Positions 1-12,474 of a stretch of DNA of 64,000 nt are shown one piece after another (position 1 is the first letter of the stretch; each line of letters opens with the position of its first letter). The notes beneath the pieces are model-generated. The model saw only the letters and a list, made by a program, of their open reading frames with translations, was not told the DNA's origin and made no database searches. The DNA is from Labrys miyagiensis. GTDB taxonomy: Bacteria > Pseudomonadota > Alphaproteobacteria > Rhizobiales > Labraceae. The translations under genes and the position numbers were made by a program. The stretch spans positions 124,001-188,000 of the forward strand of contig NZ_BSPC01000005.1 in NCBI RefSeq assembly GCF_030160835.1, read 5' to 3'.

Positions 1-1
1 G

Positions 2-868
2 GTCGAAGCCACCCTGCAGCCGATCCGGCGTTTCGGCTTCGATGCGGCCATTCTCTTTTCGGATATTCTCGTGGTTCCCGACGCCCTCGGCCAGAAAGTC
101 TGGTTCGAGGATGGAGAAGGACCGCGGCTCGAACCGGTCACGGATATGGCCGGGCTCTCTGCGCTGAAGCCTTCCATCGATCTCGAGCATCTCGCGCCGG
201 TATTCGAAACGATCCGCCGGGTTAGGGGCGAGCTTTCCGCCAACGTCACCTTCCTCGGCTTTTGCGGCGCACCTTGGACGGTGGCAACCTATATGATCGC
301 TGGGCGGGGCGTGAAAGACCAGGTGCCGGCAAGGCTCGCGGCCTATCAGGAACGCGCCTTTTTCTCGGCGCTGATCGAGCGCATTATCGAGGCCTCGATC
401 GATTATTTGTCGGCGCAACTTGAAAATGGCGTCGACGCTGTCCAGATATTCGACAGCTGGGCCGGCATATTGCCGCCGAACGAATTCGAGCGCTGGGCTA
501 TCGAGCCTGTAAAGCGCATCGTCGCGGGCGTGCGCCAGCGCCATCCTCAGGCGCGCATCATCGGCTTTCCGCGCGGCGCTGGTTCCTTCTATCGCGATTA
601 TGCGGAGGTGATGGACGTGGATGCCGTCGGTCTGGACTGGGCCGTCGATCCGGCCTGGGCGGCGCGCGAGGTTCAGGGATTGAAGCCCGTGCAGGGCAAT
701 CTCGACCCGCTTGCGTTGGTCGCCGGCGGCGATGCGCTGAACCGAGCGGTCGATCGTATTCTCGCCGCCTTCTCCGGCAAGCCCTTCATCTTCAATCTGG
801 GGCACGGCATCGTGCCGCAGACTCCCATTGCCCATGTCGAACAGATGCTGAAGCGAATCAGGGGCTAG
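2..868 (+). CDS. hemE: Uroporphyrinogen decarboxylase, 5'-truncated by window
   Basis: Decarboxylates the four acetate side chains of uroporphyrinogen III to give coproporphyrinogen III in cytoplasmic haem synthesis. The reading frame is open from base 2, so the true start lies left of the window; an internal GTG at 71 is not the start. The visible part contains the conserved FSDIL stretch (whose Asp is the family's catalytic residue), FCGAPWT, DSWAG and the C-terminal NLGHGI motif, in family order. The gene is followed at 1023 by hemJ, a later step of the same pathway. In many alphaproteobacteria hemE lies next to oriC, so the origin may be just upstream of the window; that is inference. Confidence 0.97.
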   Translation, partial: VEATLQPIRRFGFDAAILFSDILVVPDALGQKVWFEDGEGPRLEPVTDMAGLSALKPSIDLEHLAPVFETIRRVRGELSANVTFLGFCGAPWTVATYMIAGRGVKDQVPARLAAYQERAFFSALIERIIEASIDYLSAQLENGVDAVQIFDSWAGILPPNEFERWAIEPVKRIVAGVRQRHPQARIIGFPRGAGSFYRDYAEVMDVDAVGLDWAVDPAWAAREVQGLKPVQGNLDPLALVAGGDALNRAVDRILAAFSGKPFIFNLGHGIVPQTPIAHVEQMLKRIRG

Positions 869-878
869 GGGTTGTAGT

Positions 879-1008
879 CTGTCATCCCGGACGCATTGCG
901 GCACGTAGTGACGCGATGCAGATCCGGGACCGCAAGACAAGATCGTTCTGACAGCGGACCCGTGTCTGCGCAGCATCACTTCGTGCTGCGGCGCGCACGG
1001 GATGACAG
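879..1008. repeat. Extragenic inverted repeat between hemE and hemJ
   Basis: CTGTCATCCCG at 879-889 is the exact reverse complement of CGGGATGACAG at 998-1008, enclosing about 108 bp with a second internal TCCCGG/CCGGGA pair. This is the 'GTCATCCCGG' type of dispersed repeat common in alphaproteobacterial intergenic DNA. Its right arm overlaps an upstream in-frame ATG (1002), which is one reason the later hemJ start at 1023 is preferred. Confidence 0.75.
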
Positions 1009-1022
1009 TTTGGAGCCTACCC

Positions 1023-1463
1023 ATGGACTATGCCGGCACGGCCTATAATCTGGTGAAAGCAGGGCATATTATTGCCGTGATCGCCTGGATGGCTGGCATG
1101 CTCTATCTGCCTAGGCTCTTCGTCTACCATGCCGAGGCGCAGAAGGGCTCCATCCAGAGCGAGACCTTCAAGGTGATGGAACGGCGCTTGCTGAAAGCCA
1201 TCATCAATCCGGCCATGATCATGACCTGGATCTTTGGCCTGCTGCTCGTCTGGTCCTCGGGTTTTTATGTGGCCGGCTGGTTCCACACCAAGTTGCTGCT
1301 CGTCGTGATTCTCTCCGGCGTGCATGGCTGGTTTTCCAAGCTGACCAAGGACTTCGCCAATGACCGCAATGTCCGGCCGGCGAAATTCTACCGTATGATC
1401 AACGAAATACCCACGGTGCTGATGATCCTGATCGTCCTCCTCGTGGTGGTTAAACCTTTTTAA
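1023..1463 (+). CDS. hemJ: Protoporphyrinogen IX oxidase HemJ
   Basis: Membrane-bound, haem-associated oxidase converting protoporphyrinogen IX to protoporphyrin IX; it replaces HemG/HemY in most alphaproteobacteria. The 146-residue product shows the family signature AGHIIAVIAWMAGMLYLPRL near the N-terminus, including the conserved His and Trp, and four predicted hydrophobic segments. I chose ATG 1023 because GGAG at 1012-1015 is well spaced before it and because an alternative ATG at 1002 lies inside the intergenic palindrome. It follows hemE in the same direction, so the two haem genes are probably functionally linked, although the repeat between them may separate transcripts. Confidence 0.93.
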   Translation: MDYAGTAYNLVKAGHIIAVIAWMAGMLYLPRLFVYHAEAQKGSIQSETFKVMERRLLKAIINPAMIMTWIFGLLLVWSSGFYVAGWFHTKLLLVVILSGVHGWFSKLTKDFANDRNVRPAKFYRMINEIPTVLMILIVLLVVVKPF

Positions 1464-1688
1464 TCCGGAGCGACCCTCACCCGCTTGCCGACGCGGCAGA
1501 CGGACTGTATAAAGCGCTTCTCCTCCCATTGCAGGCTGGCGTTTTGAGGTTTGGGCTCGGGCCCGACCAAGGCGCTGACGCAAGGCGGCATTCGTCTCGC
1601 GGACAAGACCTGCTCCTCCACGTGTTCCTGATTTCGCGCTTTTCATCGCGCGGTATGAACCGATCTATCCCCCCAACAAGGACTCCCC

Positions 1689-2954
<1,266 letters not shown>

Positions 2955-2982
2955 GAACGTTCGTCACCGCTGAAATTGGAGA

Positions 2983-3011
2983 GGCCCGGTGTGAAAGCGC
3001 CGGGCCTTTTT
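2983..3011 (+). terminator. Intrinsic terminator after rho
   Basis: A perfect 7-bp stem GGCCCGG (2983-2989) / CCGGGCC (3000-3006) with a 10-nt loop is followed by TTTTT, 28 bp after the rho stop codon. Confidence 0.85.
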
Positions 3012-3091
3012 CGATTCGGATGCGGAATGGGAGAACGGAGATAGAAGGCGCGCGTCGCGCCTTCTCGAAAACCAATTCTGTGCATTAACCC

Positions 3092-3107
3092 TGTTTCACG
3101 TGAATCA
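3092..3107 (+). promoter_or_regulatory. Near-consensus parS site (left of inverted pair)
   Basis: TGTTTCACGTGAATCA differs from the palindromic consensus TGTTTCACGTGAAACA in one base of its right half. It is the exact reverse complement of the site at 3117-3132, with 9 bp between them. ParB is encoded about 7 kb away, and a perfect parS lies at 8854-8869. Confidence 0.7.
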
Positions 3108-3116
3108 CTCCCACCC

Positions 3117-3132
3117 TGATTCACGTGAAACA
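3117..3132 (-). promoter_or_regulatory. Near-consensus parS site (right of inverted pair)
   Basis: TGATTCACGTGAAACA is the reverse complement of the 3092-3107 site and has one mismatch to consensus parS. It ends 1 bp before the stop codon of the leftward DUF255 gene and so lies between the 3' ends of rho and that gene. Confidence 0.7.
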
Positions 3133-3133
3133 C

Positions 3134-5149
<2,016 letters not shown>

Positions 5150-5232
5150 GGTGGCACCCCTTCTTTCCCCGGAGATATAAGCATGGACCTTGCCGTTGGC
5201 GCGAGCATGGCAGCCGCAATTGTGGGGTACCG

Positions 5233-6540
5233 ATGACTGATACGATCGTTGCCCTGGCTTCCGGTGTTGGCCGCGCGGGCGTCGCGGTGATCCGGATCTC
5301 GGGCCCCGGCGTTCGATTCGGATTGGAAACGATCGCTGGTGGCGTCCCGGAAGTGCGCAAAGCCTCACTCCGGCGGCTGAAGGCGCCTGAGAGCGGGGAG
5401 ATCCTGGACGAGGCGCTGGTGCTGTTCTTCGAGGCGCCCGCCAGCTTCACCGGCGAGGATGTGGCGGAGTTCCACGTGCATGGGGGCCGCGCCATCATCG
5501 CTGGCGTGATCGACGCGCTCACTGCCTTGCCCGGCTTCCGGCCGGCCGAACGCGGCGAATATACGCGCCGGGCCGTCGCCAATGGCCGCATGGACCTGAC
5601 GGCCGCAGAGGGTATCGCCGACCTCGTGGAGGCCGAGACGGGCAGCCAACGCCGCCAGGCCCTTCGGCAGGCCGGCGGGGCGCTGGAACGCGCCGCAGCG
5701 GCTTGGCGCGAGCGCCTCGCCCGCATGCTGGCGCTGATCGAGGCCGAGATCGATTTCCCCGACGAGGAAGACGTGCCGGCCCTCTTCGCCGAGGTGCGGC
5801 GCCGGGCGGGAGCCCTGTTGGCTGAGATCGATACCGCTCTGGCGGGCGCCCAAAGCGGTGAGCGGCTGCGCGAAGGCGCGGTGATGGTGATCGCCGGGCC
5901 GCCCAATGCCGGCAAGTCGACCCTGCTCAACGCCCTTGCTCAGCGGGATGTGGCTATCGTCTCGCCGATCGCCGGCACCACGCGTGACACGCTGGAGGTG
6001 CATCTCGACCTCCACGGCTATCCCGTCACTTTGATCGACACGGCAGGCCTGCGCGAGACGCAGGATGTGGTGGAGACAATGGGCGTGGAGCGGGCACGGG
6101 CCAGCCTGGAGCGCGCCGATCTAGTGATCTGGCTGGAGGCCGAGGATGCTCGTGGCGAGCGGCCCTCGCTGTCGGCATCAGTGCTACGGGTGGCAACGAA
6201 ACGGGATGAGGGTGGCGAGCCGCCGGCCGGCCTCGATCTTGCCCTCTCGGCGAAGACGGGTGCCGGAATGTCCAGCCTTCTCAGCCGCTTGGAACAGATC
6301 GCGCGCGATGCTCTCGAGGGCGGTGAATCGGCGTTGGTCACACGCGTGCGACATCGCAGGGAGCTTGAGACCATCGCCCATCATCTCAGCCTCGTCTGCA
6401 GTGCGGACGAAGCCACGCCGGTGGAATTCGTGGCCGAGGACCTGCGCCTCGCAGTGCGAGCCATCGGCCGGCTGACTGGGCAGGTCGATATCGACGAGAT
6501 CTACGACGTGATCTTTCGCGAGTTCTGCATTGGGAAGTGA
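5233..6540 (+). CDS. mnmE: tRNA modification GTPase MnmE
   Basis: With MnmG it forms the enzyme complex that installs the (carboxymethyl)aminomethyl group at U34 of certain tRNAs. The 435-residue protein has the N-terminal folate-binding domain and a G domain with GPPNAGKS (222-229), GTTRD, DTAGLRE and TKRD (the NKxD position carries Thr). It ends with the invariant FCIGK (431-435), whose Cys is essential in the family. The partner mnmG lies 212 bp downstream in the same direction. Confidence 0.98.
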   Translation: MTDTIVALASGVGRAGVAVIRISGPGVRFGLETIAGGVPEVRKASLRRLKAPESGEILDEALVLFFEAPASFTGEDVAEFHVHGGRAIIAGVIDALTALPGFRPAERGEYTRRAVANGRMDLTAAEGIADLVEAETGSQRRQALRQAGGALERAAAAWRERLARMLALIEAEIDFPDEEDVPALFAEVRRRAGALLAEIDTALAGAQSGERLREGAVMVIAGPPNAGKSTLLNALAQRDVAIVSPIAGTTRDTLEVHLDLHGYPVTLIDTAGLRETQDVVETMGVERARASLERADLVIWLEAEDARGERPSLSASVLRVATKRDEGGEPPAGLDLALSAKTGAGMSSLLSRLEQIARDALEGGESALVTRVRHRRELETIAHHLSLVCSADEATPVEFVAEDLRLAVRAIGRLTGQVDIDEIYDVIFREFCIGK

Positions 6541-6554
6541 GCGGGAAATGATCG

Positions 6555-6667
6555 GTGTGCCGGTCTTCAGGCCGGCATGCCCGGGACGGATGGTTTGAAA
6601 TCAGCGCGGCCCTGAGATGAGGCGTTAGTAATCATAGGAAGATGCCAGTCTGAAGACCGGCACCACC
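6555..6667. repeat. Pair of extragenic 'GTGCCGGTCT' palindromes
   Basis: Copy 1 at 6555-6581 and copy 2 at 6641-6667 are in opposite orientation. GCCGGTCTTCAG (6559-6570) is the exact reverse complement of CTGAAGACCGGC (6650-6661). Each unit is also itself a hairpin. Related copies occur at 16,786-16,852, 61,351-61,376 and 63,455-63,582, so this is a dispersed repeat family of the host chromosome. Confidence 0.8.
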
Positions 6668-6752
6668 ATATCGGTGCTTTTCCCGGCGACGGCATAGCCT
6701 TTGACCCCTGTCTCGCTTCAGCGTAAAAGGCCGCGCGAAGGGATGTCGAGCG

Positions 6753-8621
6753 ATGAACCGGCAATTTGATGCGATCGTGGTGGGTGGCGGCCATGCCGGC
6801 TGTGAGGCGGCGGCGGCTGCCGCGCGGCTGGGCGCCCGCACGGCATTGATCACCCATCGCGCCGACACCATCGGCACCATGTCGTGCAATCCAGCCATCG
6901 GCGGTCTCGGCAAGGGCCATCTGGTGCGCGAGATCGATGCGCTGGACGGGTTGATGGGCCGTGTCGCTGATCAGGGCGGCATCCAGTTCCGCGTCCTCAA
7001 CCGGCGCAAGGGTCCGGCCGTGCGCGGCCCCCGCGCCCAAGCCGACCGCGCGCTCTATGCCGCGGCGATGCAGAAGGCGATTGCCGGGCAGGCCGGTCTC
7101 ACCGTCATCGAGGCGGAAGTCGATGATATCCTTATCGAATCCGGCCGCGTGACGGCTGTGGTGACCGTCGCCGGCGATCGATTCGGATGCGGATCGGTTG
7201 TCCTGACCACCGGTACCTTTCTCAGTGGCGTGATCCATATCGGCGAGAAGCGCATCGCTGCCGGCCGCGTGGGCGAGTCGCCGGCTCTCGGCCTGTCGAA
7301 GACGCTGGCTCGCGTCGGCTTCGCGCTGGGCCGGCTCAAGACCGGCACGCCTGCCCGCCTTGACGGCAAGACCATCGATTGGCCCTCGCTGGAGATGCAG
7401 CCCGGCGACGAACCGCCGGAGCCCTTCTCGGCGCTGACGACCGTATTGCCCAATCCGCAGATCGCCTGCGGTATCACCCGCACCACGCCGCAGACCCATA
7501 AGGTCATCCAGGACAACATCCACCGCGCGCCCATCTATTCCGGCCAGATCGAGAGCCGCGGCCCGCGCTACTGCCCCTCCATCGAGGACAAGGTGGTGCG
7601 CTTTGGCGAACGCGACGGCCACCAGATCTTTCTGGAGCCGGAAGGCCTGAAGGACGACACGGTTTATCCGAACGGCATTTCGACCTCCCTGCCCGAGGAT
7701 GTGCAGCAGGCGCTGCTCGCGACCATTCCGGGCCTGGAAAAGGTGCGGATGATCCGCCCCGGTTACGCTATCGAGTATGACCATATCGATCCTCGCGAAC
7801 TCCACGCCACGCTGGAAGCCAAACGTGTGCAGGGCCTGTTCCTCGCCGGGCAGATCAATGGCACCACTGGCTATGAGGAAGCGGGCGCCCAGGGCCTGGT
7901 GGCCGGCCTCAACGCGGCTCGCCGCGCAGGCGGCACCGAAGGCGTCAATTTCGGCCGCGAGGAATCCTATCTCGGCGTGATGATCGATGATCTCGTCACC
8001 CGCGGCATCAGCGAGCCCTATCGCATGTTTACCTCGCGGGCCGAATATCGCCTGACCCTGCGGGCCGACAATGCCGACCGACGCCTGACCGATCGCGGCC
8101 TGGCCCTGGGTCTGGTCGATGCCACGCGCGAAAAGGCCTGGAAGGAAAAGCAGGCCTCCTTTGCTACAGCCCTTGGCTGGGCCAAGTCCGTTTCGGTGAC
8201 ACCCAATCAGGCCGAGACGTCGGGTATCCACATCAACCGCGATGGCATCCGCCGCACCGCCTTCGATTTATTGGCTTATCCGAATATCGGGTTTGCAGAT
8301 CTCTCCAGGCTTTGGCCGGAGGCGGTGCAATTCGCGGCACCCGTTTTGGAGCAGGTGGAGATCGAGGCGAAGTATGCTGTCTATCTTGAACGCCAGAAGG
8401 CGGATGTCGCAGCCTTTCGTCGCGATGAAGATATTGAGATTCCTCAGGATTTCGACTTTGGCGCCGTCATCGGCTTCTCGAACGAGACACGGCAGAAATT
8501 CGCTGCCGTCCGCCCCCGCACCATCGGCCAGGCTGGTCGCATTGACGGCATCACGCCAGCCGCGACAACGCTGCTGATGGCGGCGTTGCGCAAGCAGAGG
8601 CAGCGGAGGGCCGTTGGCTGA
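6753..8621 (+). CDS. mnmG: tRNA uridine-5-carboxymethylaminomethyl synthesis enzyme MnmG
   Basis: FAD-dependent partner of MnmE in wobble-uridine modification. The 622-residue product has the N-terminal dinucleotide-binding motif GGGHAGCE (11-18), the CNPAIGG segment, RRKGPAVR and the [11 protein letters not shown]-type region (here [15 protein letters not shown]). A long open frame on the opposite strand (6567-8231) is a high-G+C shadow. It is the second gene of the mnmE-mnmG-rsmG-parA-parB string found in many bacteria near the origin. Confidence 0.98.
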   Translation: MNRQFDAIVVGGGHAGCEAAAAAARLGARTALITHRADTIGTMSCNPAIGGLGKGHLVREIDALDGLMGRVADQGGIQFRVLNRRKGPAVRGPRAQADRALYAAAMQKAIAGQAGLTVIEAEVDDILIESGRVTAVVTVAGDRFGCGSVVLTTGTFLSGVIHIGEKRIAAGRVGESPALGLSKTLARVGFALGRLKTGTPARLDGKTIDWPSLEMQPGDEPPEPFSALTTVLPNPQIACGITRTTPQTHKVIQDNIHRAPIYSGQIESRGPRYCPSIEDKVVRFGERDGHQIFLEPEGLKDDTVYPNGISTSLPEDVQQALLATIPGLEKVRMIRPGYAIEYDHIDPRELHATLEAKRVQGLFLAGQINGTTGYEEAGAQGLVAGLNAARRAGGTEGVNFGREESYLGVMIDDLVTRGISEPYRMFTSRAEYRLTLRADNADRRLTDRGLALGLVDATREKAWKEKQASFATALGWAKSVSVTPNQAETSGIHINRDGIRRTAFDLLAYPNIGFADLSRLWPEAVQFAAPVLEQVEIEAKYAVYLERQKADVAAFRRDEDIEIPQDFDFGAVIGFSNETRQKFAAVRPRTIGQAGRIDGITPAATTLLMAALRKQRQRRAVG

Positions 8622-8809
8622 TCGATTCGGATCCGGATCGATTCGATCAATTGACTAGCGATAAGCACGTAAAATCGGGGACCAAGCGAGCTCCCGGCCA
8701 TAGTCTGCTTGATTGTAGGAGAGCGTTGCCGCTGAGGTGCGGACGCTGCTGACTCTTACACTTCGTTGGTTCCCTTGCCGGAATCACGCCTTTCAGGCAT
8801 CTTGTCGAC

Positions 8810-9457
8810 ATGACTCCTGATGCCGATCGCACCCAAGCCCTCAAGTATATGACTGTTTCACGTGAAACAGTGAGCCATTTCGACACTTATGTCGGCCTCC
8901 TGCAGCGCTGGCAGAAGATCAAGAACCTTGTTGCCCCCTCGACCCTGGGTCAGATCTGGACTCGGCATATCGCTGACAGCGCGCAGCTTCTGCCCCATCT
9001 CGGCGACGCCCGCACGGTCGTCGATTTGGGCAGTGGTGCTGGTTTCCCTGGTATGGTGATCGCCATTGCCGGTATCGGCATGCCCGGGCTTCATGTTCAT
9101 CTGGTTGAGTCAAATGGCCGCAAGGCCTCGTTTCTTCGCGAAGTGGCCCGGGCGACAGGCGCTCCAGCGACCATTCATCCCGTTCGTATCGAAGATTTTA
9201 CGGCCAAATGGGACGGGAAGGCCGATCTCGTTACGGCGCGAGCCCTTGCGTCTCTGCTCGAGCTCCTGGAGCTGAGCGCGGAGCTGTTGAAAAGCGGGAG
9301 CCGTGCCCTGTTTCTCAAGGGTCAAGATGTAGATGCTGAATTGACCGAAGCGACTAAATATTGGAGTATGCAGACAGAATTGATCCCGAGCCTGACGGAT
9401 TCAGCCGGACAAATTGTTTCGATCACAGCCGCTACCAGACGGACTGAGGGTTCCTGA
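8810..9457 (+). CDS. rsmG: 16S rRNA (guanine527-N7)-methyltransferase RsmG
   Basis: S-adenosylmethionine-dependent methyltransferase acting on G527 of 16S rRNA. The motif I region is VVDLGSGAGFPG, followed by HLVESNGRKASFL and TARALASL, all typical. The start is uncertain: ATG 8810 gives 215 residues and ATG 8849 gives 202, and neither has a strong Shine-Dalgarno sequence. The family usually begins close to the VSRET sequence. A perfect parS site (8854-8869) is embedded in the codons for this VSRET segment. It precedes parA by 42 bp. Confidence 0.95.
   Translation: MTPDADRTQALKYMTVSRETVSHFDTYVGLLQRWQKIKNLVAPSTLGQIWTRHIADSAQLLPHLGDARTVVDLGSGAGFPGMVIAIAGIGMPGLHVHLVESNGRKASFLREVARATGAPATIHPVRIEDFTAKWDGKADLVTARALASLLELLELSAELLKSGSRALFLKGQDVDAELTEATKYWSMQTELIPSLTDSAGQIVSITAATRRTEGS
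8854..8869. promoter_or_regulatory. Perfect parS centromere site inside rsmG
   Basis: TGTTTCACGTGAAACA is an exact match to the universal 16-bp palindromic parS consensus, the loading site for ParB. It lies within the 5' coding part of rsmG, about 640 bp upstream of parA; parS within or near rsmG/parAB is a known arrangement. Confidence 0.93.
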
Positions 9458-9499
9458 AGCCGGGAGCCGGATCTGCAGCGGGGCAGAAGGAAGAATGCC

Positions 9500-10297
9500 A
9501 TGACGTTGCCGCGTATTCTCGCAATCGCCAATCAGAAGGGCGGCGTCGGTAAGACGACGACAGCCATCAACCTCGGCACGGCACTCGCGGCAATTGGCGA
9601 AGATGTGCTGATCATCGATCTCGATCCGCAGGGTAATGCCTCGACAGGCCTCGGCATCGACCAGAAGCGGCGTGTCCGTACGACCTATGACGTCATGGTC
9701 GGCGATCACGACCTGCGCTCGACAATCGTCGAGACCGTCGTGCCGCGCCTGCACATAGCGCCGTCCAACATGGACCTGCTCGGTGTCGAGCTGGAGATTG
9801 CCGGAGAGCGGGATCGGGCTTTCCGCCTGCGCAAGGCTATTCACGCCCTCTCCGCTTCCACCGATTTTCCGTGCTCCTATATTCTGGTGGATTGCCCCCC
9901 CTCGCTCAACCTTCTGACGGTGAACGCCATGAGCGCGGCAGATGCCGTGTTGGTACCCTTGCAGTGCGAATTCTTCGCTCTAGAAGGCCTGGCCCAGCTG
10001 CTCAGGACGGTCGAGCAGGTGCGCAATTCACTCAATCCGCATCTCAGCATTCACGGCGTGGTGCTGACCATGTATGATGCCCGGAACAACCTCTCGGGCC
10101 AGGTCATGGCCGATGTCCGCGAATTTCTCGGCGAGAAGGTCTATCAGACGGTGATTCCACGCAATGTCCGGGTTTCCGAGGCGCCCTCCTATGGCAAGCC
10201 TTCGCTGCTCTATGACCTCAAATGCCCGGGCAGCCAGGCCTATGTTCGTCTCGCCTCCGAAGTGATTCAGCGCGAAAAGCTGCTGCGCGCGGCCTGA
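9500..10297 (+). CDS. parA: Chromosome partitioning ATPase ParA
   Basis: A deviant Walker ATPase that moves ParB-parS complexes during chromosome segregation by ATP-dependent nucleoid binding. The 265-residue protein has the deviant P-loop KGGVGKT (13-19), IIDLDPQGNAS, and the LVDCPPSL Walker B region. AAGGAAG lies upstream of the ATG. The short N-terminus lacks the extra DNA-binding domain of plasmid type Ia ParA, which fits the chromosomal class. parB starts 22 bp downstream. Confidence 0.98.
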   Translation: MTLPRILAIANQKGGVGKTTTAINLGTALAAIGEDVLIIDLDPQGNASTGLGIDQKRRVRTTYDVMVGDHDLRSTIVETVVPRLHIAPSNMDLLGVELEIAGERDRAFRLRKAIHALSASTDFPCSYILVDCPPSLNLLTVNAMSAADAVLVPLQCEFFALEGLAQLLRTVEQVRNSLNPHLSIHGVVLTMYDARNNLSGQVMADVREFLGEKVYQTVIPRNVRVSEAPSYGKPSLLYDLKCPGSQAYVRLASEVIQREKLLRAA

Positions 10298-10319
10298 TGT
10301 TACAGGTAAGGGAAGACCT

Positions 10320-11198
10320 ATGAATTCCGATGACAAGATGCGTCCGCGCCTGGGGCGCGGGCTCGCCGCCCTGATCGGTGACACTGGCGATGAAGGCTCC
10401 GCAATCGAGCGCGCGCGCGGCCAGCGCCGGATTCCGACGAGTTTCCTGCGCCCTAACCCGCGAAATCCCCGCCAGAATTTCGCCGAGGAGGATCTGGAGG
10501 ATCTTGCCAATTCGATCCGGGAGAAGGGCGTCATCCAGCCGATCCTGGTGCGCGTGGTTTCCGGTGCGATCGATTCCTATGAGATCATCGCCGGCGAGCG
10601 TCGCTGGCGGGCGGCCCAGCGTGCTGAACTTCATGATGTTCCCGTAACGATTGTCGAGGCCTCGGATCGCGAAGCGCTCGAACTCGCGATCATCGAAAAC
10701 GTCCAGCGTACCGACCTCAATGCGATCGAAGAAGGGGTCGGCTACGAGAAGCTGATCGAGGAATTCGCCTATTCGCAGAACGACCTCGCCAAGGTGATCG
10801 GCAAGAGCCGGAGCCACGTCGCCAACACACTGCGCCTGCTCAAGCTGCCCGAAACAATCAAGCACAGTGTCATGGAGGGCAAGCTCACGGCCGGCCATGC
10901 CCGTGCGCTTCTCTCGGTCAACAATCCCGAGGCGGTGGCACAGCTTATCATCTCCGAGAACATGTCGGTGCGCGAAGCCGAAAGCGTGGTGCAGGACGAG
11001 GCGCAGAGCGCCGGCAAGACCCTGCGGGCCCGCAGCCGCATCGACAAGGATCCGGATACGATCGCGCTGGAGCGCACAATTTCCGATGTGCTCGGCCTCA
11101 AGGTCACCCTCGACCATCGCGGCGAGAGCGGCGAGATGAAGATCCGCTATAATTCGCTGGAACAGCTCGACGATCTCTGCCGTCGGCTGAGGGATTGA
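10320..11198 (+). CDS. parB: Chromosome partitioning protein ParB (CTP-dependent clamp)
   Basis: Binds parS and spreads on DNA as a CTP-gated sliding clamp. In the 292-residue product the N-terminal RLGRGLAALIG box (about 10-20) is the segment that contacts ParA. The CTP-binding GERRWRA motif is at 92-98, the NVQRTDLNAIEE motif follows, and the helix-turn-helix NDLAKVIGKSRSHVANTLRLL recognises parS. A C-terminal dimerisation helix completes it. It is in an operon with parA; a large inverted repeat follows at 11,204-11,293. Confidence 0.98.
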   Translation: MNSDDKMRPRLGRGLAALIGDTGDEGSAIERARGQRRIPTSFLRPNPRNPRQNFAEEDLEDLANSIREKGVIQPILVRVVSGAIDSYEIIAGERRWRAAQRAELHDVPVTIVEASDREALELAIIENVQRTDLNAIEEGVGYEKLIEEFAYSQNDLAKVIGKSRSHVANTLRLLKLPETIKHSVMEGKLTAGHARALLSVNNPEAVAQLIISENMSVREAESVVQDEAQSAGKTLRARSRIDKDPDTIALERTISDVLGLKVTLDHRGESGEMKIRYNSLEQLDDLCRRLRD

Positions 11199-11203
11199 CG
11201 TGG

Positions 11204-11293
11204 GAGCGCGGACATCTTGTCCGCTCTTCTTTTTTGCAGGCAGGTCTTTCCGACAAAGGTCGTGGTTCAAGAGCGGACAAGATGTCCGCGCTC
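11204..11293. repeat. Large inverted repeat downstream of parB
   Basis: The arms GAGCGCGGACATCTTGTCCG (11,204-11,223, continuing CTCTT) and the reverse complement at 11,269-11,293 form a 25-bp perfect stem with a 40-nt loop. Each arm is itself a GCGGACA..TGTCCGC palindrome. It could end the parAB transcript, although it lacks a clean T run. A related unit is at 13,540-13,566, so this is a dispersed repeat family. Confidence 0.8.
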
Positions 11294-11338
11294 GCAAGAT
11301 CGCCTCTTCTTTTCAAGTGTTTCTAAGAATAGATCACC

Positions 11339-12160
11339 ATGCAAATTACCCTGACCACGTGGAATATAAATTCCGTTCGTCTCCGTATGGGTCTTGTCGA
11401 GCGATTCGTTCAGAAACGAAACCCAGATATACTTTGCCTCCAGGAAACCAAGGTCGAAGACGGCAAGTTCCCGACGTCGGATGTACGCAAGCTTGGCTTC
11501 GATCACATCGCTTTCAATGGCCAGAAGGGCTATCATGGCGTGGCGATCTTCTCTCGTCTGCCCTTCGAGATGATCGACAAGCGCGAATTCTGCATGAAGG
11601 GCGACGCCCGCCATATCTCCGCGCGCTTTGGTGCAGCGGCAGGCCTGAAGAAGCCGCTCACGGTCCATAATTTCTACGTGCCGGCGGGCGGTGACATCCC
11701 CAACCGCGAACTCAATCCGAAATTCGGCCACAAGCTCGATTTCATTGCCGAGATGCATGCCTGGTTCGGTAGCGATTTCCCCGATGCCAATCCGCGCTCG
11801 ATCCTGGTCGGCGATCTCAACATCGCTCCCCATGAGCACGATGTCTGGAGTCACAAGCAGCTGCTTGACGTCGTCTCCCATACCCCGGTTGAGACCGAAG
11901 CGATGAAGGCAATGATCGCCGAGCATGGCTGGATCGACGTCATGCGCCATTTCACGCCCGAACCGGAGAAACTCTACACCTGGTGGAGCTACCGCGCCGC
12001 CGACTGGCTCGCCTCCAACCGCGGCCGCCGGCTCGACCACATCTGGGCGAGCCCCACCCTCACCAACGCCGCCCGCTCGATCGAGATCCTCGCCGACGCC
12101 CGCGGCTGGGAGAAGCCATCGGACCACGTGCCGGTGACGGGGGTGTTCGAGATCGAGTGA
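11339..12160 (+). CDS. xth: Exodeoxyribonuclease III / AP endonuclease
   Basis: Mg2+-dependent nuclease of the exonuclease III family acting in base excision repair at abasic sites. The 273-residue product has WNINSVR, the LQETK motif with metal-binding Glu36, the catalytic-region GDLNIAP, RRLDHIW and the terminal SDHVPV with the catalytic His, all in family order. It is a single gene, convergent with the DUF3108 gene at 12,475. Confidence 0.95.
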   Translation: MQITLTTWNINSVRLRMGLVERFVQKRNPDILCLQETKVEDGKFPTSDVRKLGFDHIAFNGQKGYHGVAIFSRLPFEMIDKREFCMKGDARHISARFGAAAGLKKPLTVHNFYVPAGGDIPNRELNPKFGHKLDFIAEMHAWFGSDFPDANPRSILVGDLNIAPHEHDVWSHKQLLDVVSHTPVETEAMKAMIAEHGWIDVMRHFTPEPEKLYTWWSYRAADWLASNRGRRLDHIWASPTLTNAARSIEILADARGWEKPSDHVPVTGVFEIE

Positions 12161-12474
12161 GGCGGCCAGAACCGACCGCCTGATGCGACATGGCGGGACG
12201 GAAGGCAGGGTTAGCCGCGCCTGAAGGAGAGACCGCCGTCACACGCGGTGCGCATTAACCGTGTTCGATTTCGCCGCCCGAACCGCGAACGAATCGGCGA
12301 CGAATCGCTGCATGACGCAGGTTCACGGTTTATCCGCTCAAGGAGAGCCGTTTGTCCGCAGGCGAGGGCAGGATTTTTTGCTCCGAGCACCAGGAGTTTC
12401 GCCACAAAGGTTAAGGCCGGCTGTGTCATGCTGGCACAAGCGGCGGACAGGCCGCTCCTTTTGTGATGCCTGCC
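12161..12474. other. Intergenic region, no supported gene
   Basis: This is the 314-bp gap between two convergent genes. The short open frames in it have no recognisable product or ribosome-binding site. A small GCGGC/GCCGC hairpin followed by CTCCTTTT near 12,441-12,464 could be a weak terminator for the rightward xth gene. Nothing else is evident. Confidence 0.5.

Noticed and set aside
6567-8231. Long leftward open frame (554 codons) opposite mnmG
   Set aside because: Its translation has no family resemblance and mirrors mnmG codons; this is a typical high-G+C antisense shadow.
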